From Clostridium acetobutylicum ATCC 824 (GTDB lineage: Bacteria > Bacillota > Clostridia > Clostridiales > Clostridiaceae), in the NCBI RefSeq assembly GCF_000008765.1, contig NC_003030.1, forward strand, positions 2,328,001 to 2,392,000: a stretch of 64,000 nt of DNA, given 5' to 3'. How positions within the stretch are numbered: position 1 is the stretch's first letter; each line of letters begins with the position of its first letter. Positions 53,017 through 63,266 of this stretch are shown one piece after another. The notes beneath the pieces were generated by a model. The model worked only from the letters and a program-made list of their open reading frames with translations, made no database searches and was not told the DNA's origin. The translations under genes and the position numbers were made by a program.

Positions 53017-54269
53017 TACTTACCACTCCCTTCCAGATTAACTCCGAAATGAGATGCTTTATTTATAAGTCCCATGTCTATAGCCCACATCAAAAGTCTT
53101 CTAGTTACAATAATAGCAGTAACCATACTTATAAGAACACCAATTACCAGTGTTAACGCAAATCCTTTTACCTCGCCACTTCCAAGAGCATAAAGTATAA
53201 CACCTGAAATAATAGTGGTAACATTTGAATCTATTATTGATGACATAGCCCTATGAAAACCTGCATCAAAAGCTGATCTAACTGTTTTACCAATTTTAAG
53301 TTCTTCTTTAAATCTTTCAAATATAAGAACATTGGCATCTACAGCCATACCTATCGTAAGTAAAAGTCCAGCTATACCTGAAAGTGTTAATGTAACTTTT
53401 ACAGCTACAAATGCACCTAAAACCAAAACAGTAAATAAAACTAGTGCTATATCTGCCATAAGACCAGGTATTCTATATACTAAAATCATGAATAAGAATA
53501 TTATACATATAGCAACTGCTCCTGCAAGTATACTGTTTGGAAGTGCACTTGCACCAAGTGAGGCACCTACAGTTTTGGATTGAACAACTTTTAGTGTTAC
53601 AGGAAGAGCTCCTGAGTTTATTATATTAGCTATACGCTGTGCTTCTTGAATAGATTTATTACCAGTTATCTGTGCATTTCCACCTGTTATTACTGAATCA
53701 ACAGTTGGATCACTTAAAAGATCAGTATCCATATATATAGATATCTTTTGTCCTAAGAACTTTTGTGTTGCATCAGCAAATTTCTTTGTTCCTGAACTAT
53801 TTAATTGAAGTGATATAATAGGCTGATTAGTATTTGGATCAGTACCTGCTGTTGCCTTTTTTACATCGCTTCCAGTTAAAACTGTTTTCTTATCAGGACC
53901 TACGAACTTAAGTTTACCAGTTTTACCTATTTTATTTATAACTTCGTCTTTATTGTACATTCCAGGGACATCAATTTCAATTTTATTGTTTCCCACTCTT
54001 GATACAGTTGTTTCACTAACTCCTAACTTATTAACTCTTAAATTTAGAAGTTCTATAGTCCTACCCATTGCATCACTATTTACCTTACCTTGTATTTCTT
54101 CTACTACAGAAACACCACCTTGAAGATCAAGACCTTTATCTATTGATTCTGTAAAGGATTTAATTCTGTAATCCCCCACATTAAGTCCAGTACTGCCTAA
54201 ATAGGCTAATCCTGCTATTATAAGAACGCTTATAATAAAGAAGATGGTGCTTCTACCCTTCTTTTTCAT
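53016..54269 (-). CDS. secD: Protein translocase subunit SecD
   Basis: 417 residues. One N-terminal helix, a SecD external domain (GLDLQGGVSVVEEI near residue 50, ELLNLRVNKLGVSE), then five C-terminal helices with AVDANVLIFERFKEEL. Shorter than E. coli SecD, as usual in Gram-positive bacteria. First gene of secD-secF. Confidence 0.96.
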   Translation of the reverse strand: MKKKGRSTIFFIISVLIIAGLAYLGSTGLNVGDYRIKSFTESIDKGLDLQGGVSVVEEIQGKVNSDAMGRTIELLNLRVNKLGVSETTVSRVGNNKIEIDVPGMYNKDEVINKIGKTGKLKFVGPDKKTVLTGSDVKKATAGTDPNTNQPIISLQLNSSGTKKFADATQKFLGQKISIYMDTDLLSDPTVDSVITGGNAQITGNKSIQEAQRIANIINSGALPVTLKVVQSKTVGASLGASALPNSILAGAVAICIIFLFMILVYRIPGLMADIALVLFTVLVLGAFVAVKVTLTLSGIAGLLLTIGMAVDANVLIFERFKEELKIGKTVRSAFDAGFHRAMSSIIDSNVTTIISGVILYALGSGEVKGFALTLVIGVLISMVTAIIVTRRLLMWAIDMGLINKASHFGVNLEGSGK

Positions 54270-54473
54270 TTTTATCCCCCTTCATCACCAAATTATGCCA
54301 TATAATTTATATTGTAAAACTTATTCTTTAATTTTGCAATAACAATTTTCTCTTATTTTAAAAGTTTTATGCCAAAAAAGCCCAAACGTAAACCATATGG
54401 TTTAATTTAGCGTCTATTTTTTTAGTAAATATTAGTTCTTTCTTCCTCTAAGCATATTTTACTATACTTTTTT

Positions 54474-54503
54474 ATTATAAATACGGGATTTAAATCTCGT
54501 CAA
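54474..54503 (-). promoter_or_regulatory. secDF promoter
   Basis: Minus strand: -35 TTGACG (54498-54503), 18-nt spacer, -10 TATAAT (54474-54479), ~205 nt before secD. A 16-bp perfect palindrome TAAACCATATGGTTTA (54390-54405) lies between it and the gene and could be a regulatory site or leader hairpin. Confidence 0.6.
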
Positions 54504-54523
54504 CAAAATCTAATATTTTAAAT

Positions 54524-55888
54524 TTAATCTACCATCTGTGCTTTTAATGCAATAGCACACTCTATTCTCTTTTTTTGCATTTTACATCCTATTTCATACG
54601 GAATATGCATATCTCCATTAAAATTATAATTATTAGCCTGACATCCACCACTGCAGTAAAATCTAGCCCAACATTCTCTACATTTAGGCTTATTGTATAT
54701 ATGTGCCTCTCTAAATTCATTACCCATTTCTTTATTAATATTGTCATCATCATATATAGTTCCCATTTTGAAATCTTCGTTTCCAACAAATTGATGACAT
54801 GGGTATACATCACCTGATGGCGTTATAGATACATATTCATGTCCTGCACCACATCCCGAAATCCTTTTGTATACGCATGGTCCACCATTTATATCAATAT
54901 TAAAATGATAGAATTTAATTTCTTTTCCTTCTTTATGTCTCTTTATCATATCTTTATACAATTTGTCGTATTGCTCAAATATTTGTGGTATATCTTCTTC
55001 CCTTAATGAAAGATTATGATCATCTGGCAACACTACAGGTTCAATGGATATCTCTTTAAAGCCCATATCCGCAATATACTTTACGTCTTCAAAGAAATCA
55101 GTATTATTTCTTGTAAATGTTCCTCTTACATAATACTGTTTTGATTTGTCTCTTCTAGCTACCATTTTCTTTATATTCTTAAGTATAGCATCATGTGATC
55201 CAGTTCCATCTGCTCGTACTCTTACCTTATCATTAACTTCTTTTCTTCCATCAAAGCTAAGAATTATATTGCCCATATTTTTATCTAAATAATCCATTAT
55301 TTCATCATTTAAAAGTGTTGCATTTGTAGTCATTGTAAATCTTATATTTTTATTGTATTTTTTTTCTTCTTTCTTGGCATATTCAACAACCTGCTTTATT
55401 GTATCAAATGCCATAAGAGGTTCTCCTCCAAATAAATCCACTTCAATGTTTTTACGAGGTCCACTATGTTTTATGACGAAATCAATTGACTTTTTAGCAA
55501 CTTCAGGAGACATTATTTCTCTGCAGCCTTTATATTCTCCCTCATCCGCAAAACAATACTTGCACTTTAAATTGCAATCATGTGCTATATTTAAACATAA
55601 AGCCTTTATAAATGATGGAGATTTAGTACTTTCTTTAGCTATATCCTCATATAAATCTTTAGAATAAAGAACTCCCTCATCAATAAGTTCCTTTATTTCA
55701 TCATATGCTTCTGAAATTTCTTCTTCCTTGTATTTATTCTTCAATCTATCTAATAGTTTTTTCTTACTTCTTATTTTATCCTCATCAATTAAATCATAAA
55801 CCATCTCATCTACTTCATGTATTGAACCAGAATTAACGTCTATTATATATCTTTGATCATCTTGAATGAACTTATGCACTAATGACAA
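54524..55888 (-). CDS. scfB: SCIFF peptide maturase, radical SAM
   Basis: 454-residue radical SAM/SPASM protein that forms thioether bonds in the SCIFF peptide. N-terminal peptide-recognition-like domain (HKFIQDDQRYIIDVNSG), SAM cysteines CNLKCKYCF near residue 105, DLFGGEPLMAF, and C-terminal SPASM cysteines (GCGAGHEY, YPCHQFVGN, CRECWARFYCSGGC). The SCIFF gene lies upstream on the same strand. ScfB activity is known from Clostridium homologues. Confidence 0.94.
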   Translation of the reverse strand: MSLVHKFIQDDQRYIIDVNSGSIHEVDEMVYDLIDEDKIRSKKKLLDRLKNKYKEEEISEAYDEIKELIDEGVLYSKDLYEDIAKESTKSPSFIKALCLNIAHDCNLKCKYCFADEGEYKGCREIMSPEVAKKSIDFVIKHSGPRKNIEVDLFGGEPLMAFDTIKQVVEYAKKEEKKYNKNIRFTMTTNATLLNDEIMDYLDKNMGNIILSFDGRKEVNDKVRVRADGTGSHDAILKNIKKMVARRDKSKQYYVRGTFTRNNTDFFEDVKYIADMGFKEISIEPVVLPDDHNLSLREEDIPQIFEQYDKLYKDMIKRHKEGKEIKFYHFNIDINGGPCVYKRISGCGAGHEYVSITPSGDVYPCHQFVGNEDFKMGTIYDDDNINKEMGNEFREAHIYNKPKCRECWARFYCSGGCQANNYNFNGDMHIPYEIGCKMQKKRIECAIALKAQMVD

Positions 55889-55978
55889 AATTTTTTCCTC
55901 CTTAAAATCAACTTCTAATTTTTATTATTATAACTTCACAAAAAGTTTAGGGCTGTCCCAAAATATTCAACTAATAAG

Positions 55979-56096
55979 GAAGGGTTTAACCTTGCTATCG
56001 TTAAAACTAAGGATTTTCTTCGTGAAAAATTTTTTCATAACTTTTCCTCTCAAAAATCTTAGTTTTTAACGAGTAAAGCAAAGTTAAACCCCTAGT
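55979..56096. repeat. Long imperfect inverted repeat between the SCIFF peptide and maturase genes
   Basis: Left arm ~55979-56018 (GGGTTTAACCTTGCT... CTAAGGATTTT), right arm ~56052-56096 (AAATCTTAG... GTTAAACCCC). Arms pair over ~35-40 nt with small interruptions, apical part GTGAAAAA/TTTTTTCAT. It would form a long stem-loop in the transcript between precursor and maturase. Confidence 0.7.
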
Positions 56097-56139
56097 CCCC
56101 GTTCTCACCTTAAAGGTGACTGTTACCTGATTTTTTATA

Positions 56140-56280
56140 TTATTTACTTTCGCAAGCTAAATTTGCAACTGTGCAAGATGTCTTACATGCTGATTGGCAT
56201 GAATTTGCACATTCCTTACATCCAGGTTTTTTAAGACTTTCTTTTATATTTGATTTATTAATACTTTTTATATGTTTCAT
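56140..56280 (-). CDS. scfA: SCIFF peptide precursor (six cysteines in forty-five)
   Basis: 46 residues: begins MKHIKSINKSNIKESL, ends TVANLACESK. Six cysteines at 21, 24, 28, 32, 36 and 43, including the hallmark SCQSACKTSCTVAN, the substrate segment for thioether crosslinking by the downstream maturase. ATG preceded by GGGAGGAAT. The SCIFF system is near-universal in clostridia; its function remains unsettled. Confidence 0.95.
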   Translation of the reverse strand: MKHIKSINKSNIKESLKKPGCKECANSCQSACKTSCTVANLACESK

Positions 56281-56347
56281 TATGATTCCTCCCATTTAAT
56301 ACAAGCTACAATAAATTATAGCATAATTTAAAAATTAAATAAAGAAT

Positions 56348-56719
56348 TTAAATGTTAATTCCAAGCATTCCTGACAATATACCAACTACAATTGCCAAAG
56401 TAACTCTTATAAAATCTCTCAATTGCATACCTCCACTTGATCCATCTACAAGAGAAACAATATAAAATATCAAGATATAAAACAATCCAACTAAAAGTCC
56501 ATTAAGCCAGCCCTTTTTGCCAGATTTTCTTGAGGAATAGATACTGCCATACATTACACTTAAAAGAGTAGTTACTAGTATAACCATATTAGTAATACCT
56601 TCTGAAAAACTGATTTTAGTAGAAACAAAAGAAAAAATCAAAATAACAATAAGAGTAACAAATATTGCCCTTAAAACTCCTCCTGCTGCCGAAACGTAAA
56701 TTTTACTACTTTTCTCCAA
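56348..56719 (-). CDS. TIGR04086-family membrane protein
   Basis: 123 residues with four predicted membrane helices (VLRAIFVTLIVILIFSFVS, NMVILVTTLLSVMYGSIY, WLNGLLVGLFYILIFYIVS, TLAIVVGILSGMLGINI). Typical TIGR04086 protein, normally next to SCIFF or yajC genes, as here; B. subtilis YrzE is the equivalent neighbour. Function unknown. Confidence 0.8.
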   Translation of the reverse strand: MEKSSKIYVSAAGGVLRAIFVTLIVILIFSFVSTKISFSEGITNMVILVTTLLSVMYGSIYSSRKSGKKGWLNGLLVGLFYILIFYIVSLVDGSSGGMQLRDFIRVTLAIVVGILSGMLGINI

Positions 56720-56808
56720 ATAAACTCACCCCCATCCACACAAAAAACAATTTCATACAATAACCGTACAATTATTATTTATGTAGACAGAAGTAGTTTT
56801 ATTACACT

Positions 56809-57093
56809 CTACTTTTGATTATCTGCTTTTCTCGTTTCAACTGTTGCTATTGCTTCTTTTTTTATTTTTATTTTAACTTTATCAGGTCCTGTTTGAATAA
56901 TGACAAATTGTTCTTGTATGTTAGTTATCTGTCCCATTATTCCCCCAGTTGTAACAACCTTATCATTTACTCTCATCTCTGAAAGCATTTTATTAAACTT
57001 CTTCTTTTTAGCTCTATCCGGTATATACATAGCAACATAAAACATTCCAAGTAAAAATACAACATAAAGTATCGTTAAAACTGTATTTGGCAT
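56809..57093 (-). CDS. yajC: Preprotein translocase accessory subunit YajC
   Basis: 94 residues: N-terminal membrane helix (ILYVVFLLGMFYVAMYI), a basic stretch, then the YajC domain with VNDKVVTTGGIMGQITNI. Associates with SecDF in bacteria; located between tgt and the TIGR04086 gene, the usual clostridial order. Confidence 0.93.
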   Translation of the reverse strand: MPNTVLTILYVVFLLGMFYVAMYIPDRAKKKKFNKMLSEMRVNDKVVTTGGIMGQITNIQEQFVIIQTGPDKVKIKIKKEAIATVETRKADNQK

Positions 57094-57125
57094 AATAAAG
57101 TATCACTCCCTATAATATTGAATTT

Positions 57126-58256
57126 TTAAGCTTTTCCAGCCCATGCTTTTAATTTCTCATTTTTAAATTCTTCAAAACAATCTGCATCTATTGCATTACG
57201 TATATCTTCCATAAGTGTATTATAGAAATAAAGATTATGGAGTACACATAAGCGCATAGCAAGCATCTCTTTTGCTTTAAATAAATGTCTTATATAAGCT
57301 CTACTATAGTGCTTACATGTTGGACATTGACATCCTTCATCTATCGGAGAAGCATCTAATTCAAACTTTTCATTTCTTAGATTTATCTTACCGTGTTTAG
57401 TAAATACATGTCCATGCCTTCCATTTCTAGCAGGTAGAACACAATCAAAAAAGTCCACTCCTCTTGAAACTGCTTCAAGTATATTACTTGGAGTCCCAAC
57501 TCCCATTAAGTATATAGGCTTATCTTGTGGCAAATGTGGAACAACTGCATCTATTATGCGGTACATCTCTTCATGAGTTTCTCCTACTGCAAGCCCACCT
57601 ATTGCATAGCCATCTAAATCCATTTTAGCTATAGTTTTTGCATGCTCTATTCTTATGTCATCATAAACTCCTCCCTGATTTATACCAAAAAGCATTTGCT
57701 TTTTATTTATTGTATCAGGAAGCGAATTTAACCTGTCTAACTCTTCCTTACATCTTACAAGCCATCTAGTAGTTCTCTCAACGGATCTTTCAACATATTC
57801 TCTCGGAGATGGGTTCTCAACACATTCATCAAAAGCCATAGCAATAGTAGACGCAAGATTACTTTGTATCTTCATACTTTCTTCTGGTCCCATAAATATC
57901 TTTCTTCCATCAATATGCGAATTGAAATAAACTCCTTCCTCTTTGATTTTTCTTATTTCTGCCAAAGAAAAAACTTGAAATCCACCAGAATCTGTTAAAA
58001 TAGGCCTATCCCAATTCATAAATTTATGAAGACCACCTAATTTTTTTACTACGTCATCACCTGGACGAAGACTTAGATGATATGTATTTGAAAGCTCAAC
58101 TTGACAATTTATTTCCTTAAGATCCATGGAGGACACTGCGCCTTTTATAGCTGCAAGCGTACCAACATTCATAAATACAGGAGTTTCTATTGTTCCATGA
58201 ACAGTCTCAAATCGTCCTCTTCTGACTTTACCAGTTTTCTTTAAAAGTGTGTACAA
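57126..58256 (-). CDS. tgt: Queuine tRNA-ribosyltransferase
   Basis: Exchanges G34 for preQ1 in tRNAs with GUN anticodons; 376 residues. Catalytic region LTDSGGFQVFSLAEIRKI with the nucleophile region DCVLPARNGRHG, and zinc ligands CQCPTCKHYSRAYIRHL. Followed on the strand by yajC and preceded by queA, the next enzyme of queuosine synthesis. Confidence 0.96.
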   Translation of the reverse strand: MYTLLKKTGKVRRGRFETVHGTIETPVFMNVGTLAAIKGAVSSMDLKEINCQVELSNTYHLSLRPGDDVVKKLGGLHKFMNWDRPILTDSGGFQVFSLAEIRKIKEEGVYFNSHIDGRKIFMGPEESMKIQSNLASTIAMAFDECVENPSPREYVERSVERTTRWLVRCKEELDRLNSLPDTINKKQMLFGINQGGVYDDIRIEHAKTIAKMDLDGYAIGGLAVGETHEEMYRIIDAVVPHLPQDKPIYLMGVGTPSNILEAVSRGVDFFDCVLPARNGRHGHVFTKHGKINLRNEKFELDASPIDEGCQCPTCKHYSRAYIRHLFKAKEMLAMRLCVLHNLYFYNTLMEDIRNAIDADCFEEFKNEKLKAWAGKA

Positions 58257-58273
58257 ATGTATTCCTCCTCAGT

Positions 58274-59308
58274 TTATTTTATAAACATAGCATCCCCAAA
58301 GCTAAAGAATCTATATCTATTTTCTACAGCTATTTTATACGCATTCAGTATATTATCTCTTGAAGATAATGCACTGACAAGCATCACTAATGTTGACTTT
58401 GGAAGATGGAAATTTGTTATAAGCCCATCTACTATCTTGTATTTATATCCAGGATATATGTATATATCAGTCCACCCAGACTGTTCTCTAACATTTCCTT
58501 TTTCATCTGCAATAGTCTCCAAGGTTCTAGTTGAAGTTGTTCCAACAGATATAATTCTTCCACCATTTTTTCTAGTTTCATTTATAGTATCAGCACTCTC
58601 TTTTGAAAGCATATAATACTCCGAATGCATATGGTGACTTTCTATATTTTCTACCTTTACAGGCCTAAATGTACCAAGACCAACATGAAGAGTTAAAAAT
58701 ACAGTTTTTATTCCCTTAGCTCTTATTTTATCTAATAGCTCATTTGTAAAATGCAACCCTGCTGTAGGTGCTGCTGCAGATCCATTATTTTTTGAGTATA
58801 CAGTCTGATACTCTTCTTTATTTTCTAATTCTTCTGTTATATACGGTGGGAGTGGCATTTGCCCAAGCTTATCAAGTATTTCTTCAAAAATCCCTTCATA
58901 CTTAAATTCCACAACTCTATTGCCGTCTTCTCCTATACTCTTAATTACTGCCTTTAAAACTCCACCACCAAACTCAAACTCGGCTCCAACTTTTGCTCGC
59001 TTACCTGGTTTAACAAGAGTTTCCCACGTATCTTTATCAATTCTCTTTAGAAGTAAAAACTCCATCTTTCCGCCTGTTCCTACCTTATTTCCAATAAGTC
59101 TTGCAGGCAAAACTCTTGTATCATTTAGTACAAGGCAATCTCCTGGATTTAAATAATCTATTACATCTTTAAAAATTCTATGCTCTACTTCTCCACTTTT
59201 TTTATCTACTACCATAAGCCTACACTCATCTCTTTTATCACAAGGATGCTGAGCTATAAGTTCTTCTGGTAAGTAATAATCAAAATCTTCTAACTGCAAA
59301 ATATCCAC
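58274..59308 (-). CDS. queA: S-adenosylmethionine:tRNA ribosyltransferase-isomerase
   Basis: 344 residues. Converts preQ1-tRNA to epoxyqueuosine using the ribosyl moiety of SAM. Characteristic segments: [51 protein letters not shown] and [12 protein letters not shown]. Adjacent to tgt (17 nt), so queuosine steps are co-expressed. Confidence 0.96.
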
Positions 59309-59335
59309 ATTCCTTTCATTTACCTACTTAAAATC

Positions 59336-60385
59336 TTACTTTTCCTTTTTAAAAAATGAGCATTGATCATTATTTACAGTACCATTTTTTTTCATATTAA
59401 ATGGCACTTTTAAATGTTCATATGCTTTTTTAGTTGCCATTCTACCTCTAGGGGTCCTCATTATAAATCCCTTTTGAAGAAGATAAGGTTCATATACATC
59501 TTCTATAGTATCTATCTCTTCTCCAACAAAATAAGACAAAGTTTCAATGCCTACAGGTCCTCCAGCAAAATTATTAACTATTGCCTGTATTATTTTATTA
59601 TCTATGCTATCAAAACCTTCATCATCAACTTCAAGTAAATTAAGGGCCTTTTTAGCAGAATCAAGATTAACTATACCTCTCCCCTTTACATCTGCATAAT
59701 CCCTAACCCGCTTAAGAAGCCTATTTGCAATTCTAGGAGTACCTCTTGATCTCATTGCAATTTCGAGAGCTGCATCTTCATCGATATCAATATCAAGTAT
59801 AGATGATGATCTTACTATTATTTCCTTAAGTTCTTCATCATTATAAAACTCCATAGGGCAAAGAACACCAAATCTATCCCTTAAGGGTGCAGTTAATAAT
59901 CCTACCCTAGTTGTAGCTCCTATAAGAGTAAATTTAGGCAAATCAAGTCTTATAGATTTTGCGGCAGCTCCTTTACCTATTATTATATCCAAAGCATAGT
60001 CTTCCATTGCAGGGTATAATATTTCTTCAACACTTCTGTTAAGCCTATGTATTTCATCTATAAATAGTACATCATACTCAGAAAGTCCTGTTAAAATAGC
60101 GGCTAAATCCCCTGCTCTTTCAATAGCTGGTCCAGATGTAACTTTTAAATTTCCACCCATTTCCTTAGCTATTATATTTGCAAGAGTAGTTTTTCCAAGA
60201 CCTGGAGGCCCATAAAAAAGTACGTGATCAAGAGCCTCACCTCTCTTTTTAGCTGCCCTTATAAATATATCCATTTTTTCTTTTACTTTACTTTGACCTA
60301 TATATTCATTTAACTTTTGAGGCCTTAAGTTATATTCTGCAGAATCTTCTTCTAAATTTACTGATGTTAAAATTCTATCATCCAT
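59336..60385 (-). CDS. ruvB: Holliday junction branch-migration ATPase RuvB
   Basis: 349 residues. Walker [13 protein letters not shown], Walker [11 protein letters not shown], sensor [20 protein letters not shown] and a C-terminal winged helix ([20 protein letters not shown]). Adjacent to ruvA with 12 nt between. No ruvC is seen here; Firmicutes generally use RecU instead. Confidence 0.97.
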   Translation of the reverse strand: MDDRILTSVNLEEDSAEYNLRPQKLNEYIGQSKVKEKMDIFIRAAKKRGEALDHVLFYGPPGLGKTTLANIIAKEMGGNLKVTSGPAIERAGDLAAILTGLSEYDVLFIDEIHRLNRSVEEILYPAMEDYALDIIIGKGAAAKSIRLDLPKFTLIGATTRVGLLTAPLRDRFGVLCPMEFYNDEELKEIIVRSSSILDIDIDEDAALEIAMRSRGTPRIANRLLKRVRDYADVKGRGIVNLDSAKKALNLLEVDDEGFDSIDNKIIQAIVNNFAGGPVGIETLSYFVGEEIDTIEDVYEPYLLQKGFIMRTPRGRMATKKAYEHLKVPFNMKKNGTVNNDQCSFFKKEK

Positions 60386-60397
60386 ATTAAATCACTC

Positions 60398-61003
60398 TCA
60401 ATTCATTAAAAACCTTAAACAACTTTTTATAATATTTTCAATGCCTTCACTCTTGTCCACATTATTTATAGCCCTATCTGTTTCTTTTTCTGAGTATCCA
60501 AGCGAATTTAATGCAAATCTTACTTCTTCTAGCTTCTTACTGTGTTCATCATAATCCACATCTAAATTATTAATTTCAGAATTTCCCTTTGAAATATCTG
60601 TAGACTTAAATTTATCTTTTAACTCCAGTATTATCCTTTGCGCAGTCTTTTTACCTATTCCAGGAGCCTTTACTATGGTCTTTTCATCACCTGTAATTAT
60701 AGCATATTTTAAATTATTTACAGTACAAATGGACAATAGTGACAAAGAAGCTTTTGCCCCAACTCCATTTATGGTAAGAAGTTTATTGAACATTTCAAGT
60801 TCATCTTTAGTCAAGAAACCATAAAGACCTATAAAATCCTGTCTTACTATTTGAGTTAAATATATGAGAACATCTTCTTCCGGCTTAGGCATATTAGCCA
60901 TAGTATTACCTGATGTAAAAATCTTGTATCCCACACCATTATTATCTACTATTATGTAATCCTTATTTATTCCTATATACTTTCCCTTTATGTATTCATA
61001 CAA
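60398..61003 (-). CDS. ruvA: Holliday junction-binding protein RuvA
   Basis: 201 residues from a TTG start at 61003 (GGGGG 8 nt upstream; the protein then begins YEYIKGKYIGINKDY as in homologues). Three domains: OB-fold, HhH domain with LLTINGVGAKASLSLLS and KAPGIGKKTAQRIILELK, and a C-terminal domain that regulates RuvB. The ORF extends upstream without a better start. Confidence 0.95.
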   Translation of the reverse strand: MYEYIKGKYIGINKDYIIVDNNGVGYKIFTSGNTMANMPKPEEDVLIYLTQIVRQDFIGLYGFLTKDELEMFNKLLTINGVGAKASLSLLSICTVNNLKYAIITGDEKTIVKAPGIGKKTAQRIILELKDKFKSTDISKGNSEINNLDVDYDEHSKKLEEVRFALNSLGYSEKETDRAINNVDKSEGIENIIKSCLRFLMN

Positions 61004-61058
61004 AATCGTTACCCCCAAGTAAAATATTATCATTTTAAAAATAAAACCTACAGGTCGT

Positions 61059-61706
61059 TTAATCATAACCTGCAAGTTTCTTAGCATCTTCTTTTGATCC
61101 AAAAACCAAAAATCCTTTTCTTAAAAGATCCCTAGTTTCATTTTTGAGCTGATTTACACTTATATAAGCCTGCTCATTAGTTTTTATAAGGCTTCCATTG
61201 TCATCTACCTTATATACATTTATTTTATCACTATTTTTGTCTTTATTTAAGATAAATACACCATCAACTTTATGATTGTTTATATATCTATTTTTTATGA
61301 CCTCGACTTTCATATCATTGTCCCATATTACAATATATCCTTGTTTCTCATAACTTCTAGTTATTTGTTCTTTAGTCATTCCTGCTTTATGCTCTTTTTC
61401 TGCATTAGTTTCTTCACTTGATGTTAAAACATTATTCTTTGTCTCATCTTCTGGATCAAAGGTTATATCATAATTTTGTTTTACTATCAAAAGGGCCAAG
61501 GTCTTTTTTCCCTCTTTATTATTTGAAGTGTATCTAGCTTTCTCACTTTCATTTCGTCCCAAAAATTCATCAATGCCTTTGGATATTTTATATTTTTCTG
61601 CATTCATAATCTTAATTAAGTTTCCTCTATACCCTATGCAAAATGAAAAAATAAAAGTTACTAATAAAGCCACAACACTTAAAATAACTTTCTTTTTCAG
61701 TGTCAT
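61059..61706 (-). CDS. bofC: BofC-like protein
   Basis: 215 residues: N-terminal signal anchor (KKKVILSVVALLVTFIFSF), then a soluble extracytoplasmic domain with the YEKQGYIVIW strand typical of the BofC C-terminal domain, ending FLVFGSKEDAKKLAGYD. BofC is made in the forespore and delays pro-sigma-K processing in Bacillus; the bofC-ruvA-ruvB-queA-tgt synteny is the same. Many clostridia lack the full BofC checkpoint, so function is by homology. ATG at 61706 with AGGAGGGAT. Confidence 0.8.
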   Translation of the reverse strand: MTLKKKVILSVVALLVTFIFSFCIGYRGNLIKIMNAEKYKISKGIDEFLGRNESEKARYTSNNKEGKKTLALLIVKQNYDITFDPEDETKNNVLTSSEETNAEKEHKAGMTKEQITRSYEKQGYIVIWDNDMKVEVIKNRYINNHKVDGVFILNKDKNSDKINVYKVDDNGSLIKTNEQAYISVNQLKNETRDLLRKGFLVFGSKEDAKKLAGYD

Positions 61707-61828
61707 ACTATCCCTCCTATTTATATTGGATAGTATTAACACTTTTAATATTTTTTATTCAAAATTAACTATATAAAATATGCTACCAACTATTATATAT
61801 CAACTATTTATATAATTGCAAATTAATT

Positions 61829-61867
61829 ATAGGATTTCTCAACCTTTAAACAGCTAAGAAATCCTAT
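61829..61867 (-). terminator. Terminator after luxC
   Basis: Perfect 11-bp stem ATAGGATTTCT / AGAAATCCTAT with a 17-nt loop between luxC and bofC. The following minus-strand sequence is T-rich but not a clean T-run. Confidence 0.55.
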
Positions 61868-61910
61868 AAAAAAATTAGTTAATATTTATATTATGACCTA
61901 TACTTATATT

Positions 61911-63266
61911 TTAGATTTGTCTACTAACCAAAAATGTAAACTCCTTAAGATTGTGTATTCCGTCATGAGAAGTTCCCGGCTCATGTAAAGACATCTTTCC
62001 AGGTTTAGTTACTATGCTAACACCAAGTAAAGTCATTTTTTCTATGAATTCTTCGTCATTGCCGCTATATCCCATAGTCTGAAGATAATCCTTTAAGTTT
62101 TCAGAGACGTAATTTACAACATCGCTTTTACTTGAATAAGGACATACAAATATAAATCTATAAAAACATTTGTTTATATCTTCTTTTTCAGGCATTCCAT
62201 CTGATAGAATTACTGTATAATCAGCATTGAAGGAAGAATAAACTTTAAATCTTCTTTCATTTTTCATTCCATATTTAAGAGTACAGTATTGTCTGTCTTG
62301 TATTGTCTTAACTGAATTCCATTCACTTAAATATGCCTTAGGTATAACCTCTGTGATTTTTCTAAGAGAAGCCGAAAGACAATGTGAAAATTCATCTACA
62401 TCTATCTTATCATTTAGAAATACTACCCTAGGTGATAAACAAGCCTTCTGTTCCCAACATATTATATCCTTTGCTATCTCCTCTGATACTTTATTTAAGT
62501 CATCACATTTATCAACTACTTCAAAACTTATTTTTGCTCCATGCATTATCATGTGTTTTTGATACTTTGCGCACATTTCACCTATTATTCTTGAAGAATA
62601 CTCTCCACCCCAGTGTATAACACCATCTGAATTTTTAACGATTGTGTCATAGATTTCAGTTTTACTACTATCAAAGTACAAAACGGATAGCCTATCTTTC
62701 ACAGTTTCATCTAACTCACATAGACTTTTATAAAATGCATACGCAAAATATGGTTCATCTTTAGATACCTTAACTAAATTACAGTTTTTTGACAAAAGAC
62801 CCATGGATATGCTCATTGGTATAACCACGAAAGCATTTCCTGAAATATTATGAAATATAATCCCTCTTGGCTGTCTATGCTCATAGCCATAATTTGTTTT
62901 GTGCCATGAATCTAAAATATCTACCTCTCCAAGTTCCCTCTTAATAGTATTTTGTATATTTTCACGAAGAAGCATTTGCATCATACTCTTAAACTCATAA
63001 TTTACTAATTCAAAACTTTGGTTTGTTATCTGTGCTAATGTTTCAATATGCTTTTTTGAATAATTGTCATCAAGCCATAATTTTGCACATCTATCAAGCA
63101 AGTCAATTGTTTCCTCGGTTTTTATATCATGAACTTTATTTTTATTCTTTTTAAGCCTTTCTAATTCCTTCTCTACATCACCTTTACCGCTTGTCATAAG
63201 TTCAAGCTTTAATTTATTAACTTCCTTAATAGTTATCTCTTCGCCACATGTAAATTCAAGCTTCAT
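61911..63266 (-). CDS. luxC: Acyl-CoA reductase, LuxC type
   Basis: 451 residues. Reduces an acyl group delivered by the LuxE partner (or acyl-CoA) to an aldehyde with NADPH. LuxC-type core: QPRGIIFHNISGNAFVVIP near residue 125, the IHWGGEYSSRIIGEM segment, and the catalytic Cys segment CWEQKACLSPRVVF near residue 270. ATG at 63266 (AAGGGGGAAA upstream) overlaps the luxE stop (ATGA). Confidence 0.88.
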   Translation of the reverse strand: MKLEFTCGEEITIKEVNKLKLELMTSGKGDVEKELERLKKNKNKVHDIKTEETIDLLDRCAKLWLDDNYSKKHIETLAQITNQSFELVNYEFKSMMQMLLRENIQNTIKRELGEVDILDSWHKTNYGYEHRQPRGIIFHNISGNAFVVIPMSISMGLLSKNCNLVKVSKDEPYFAYAFYKSLCELDETVKDRLSVLYFDSSKTEIYDTIVKNSDGVIHWGGEYSSRIIGEMCAKYQKHMIMHGAKISFEVVDKCDDLNKVSEEIAKDIICWEQKACLSPRVVFLNDKIDVDEFSHCLSASLRKITEVIPKAYLSEWNSVKTIQDRQYCTLKYGMKNERRFKVYSSFNADYTVILSDGMPEKEDINKCFYRFIFVCPYSSKSDVVNYVSENLKDYLQTMGYSGNDEEFIEKMTLLGVSIVTKPGKMSLHEPGTSHDGIHNLKEFTFLVSRQI

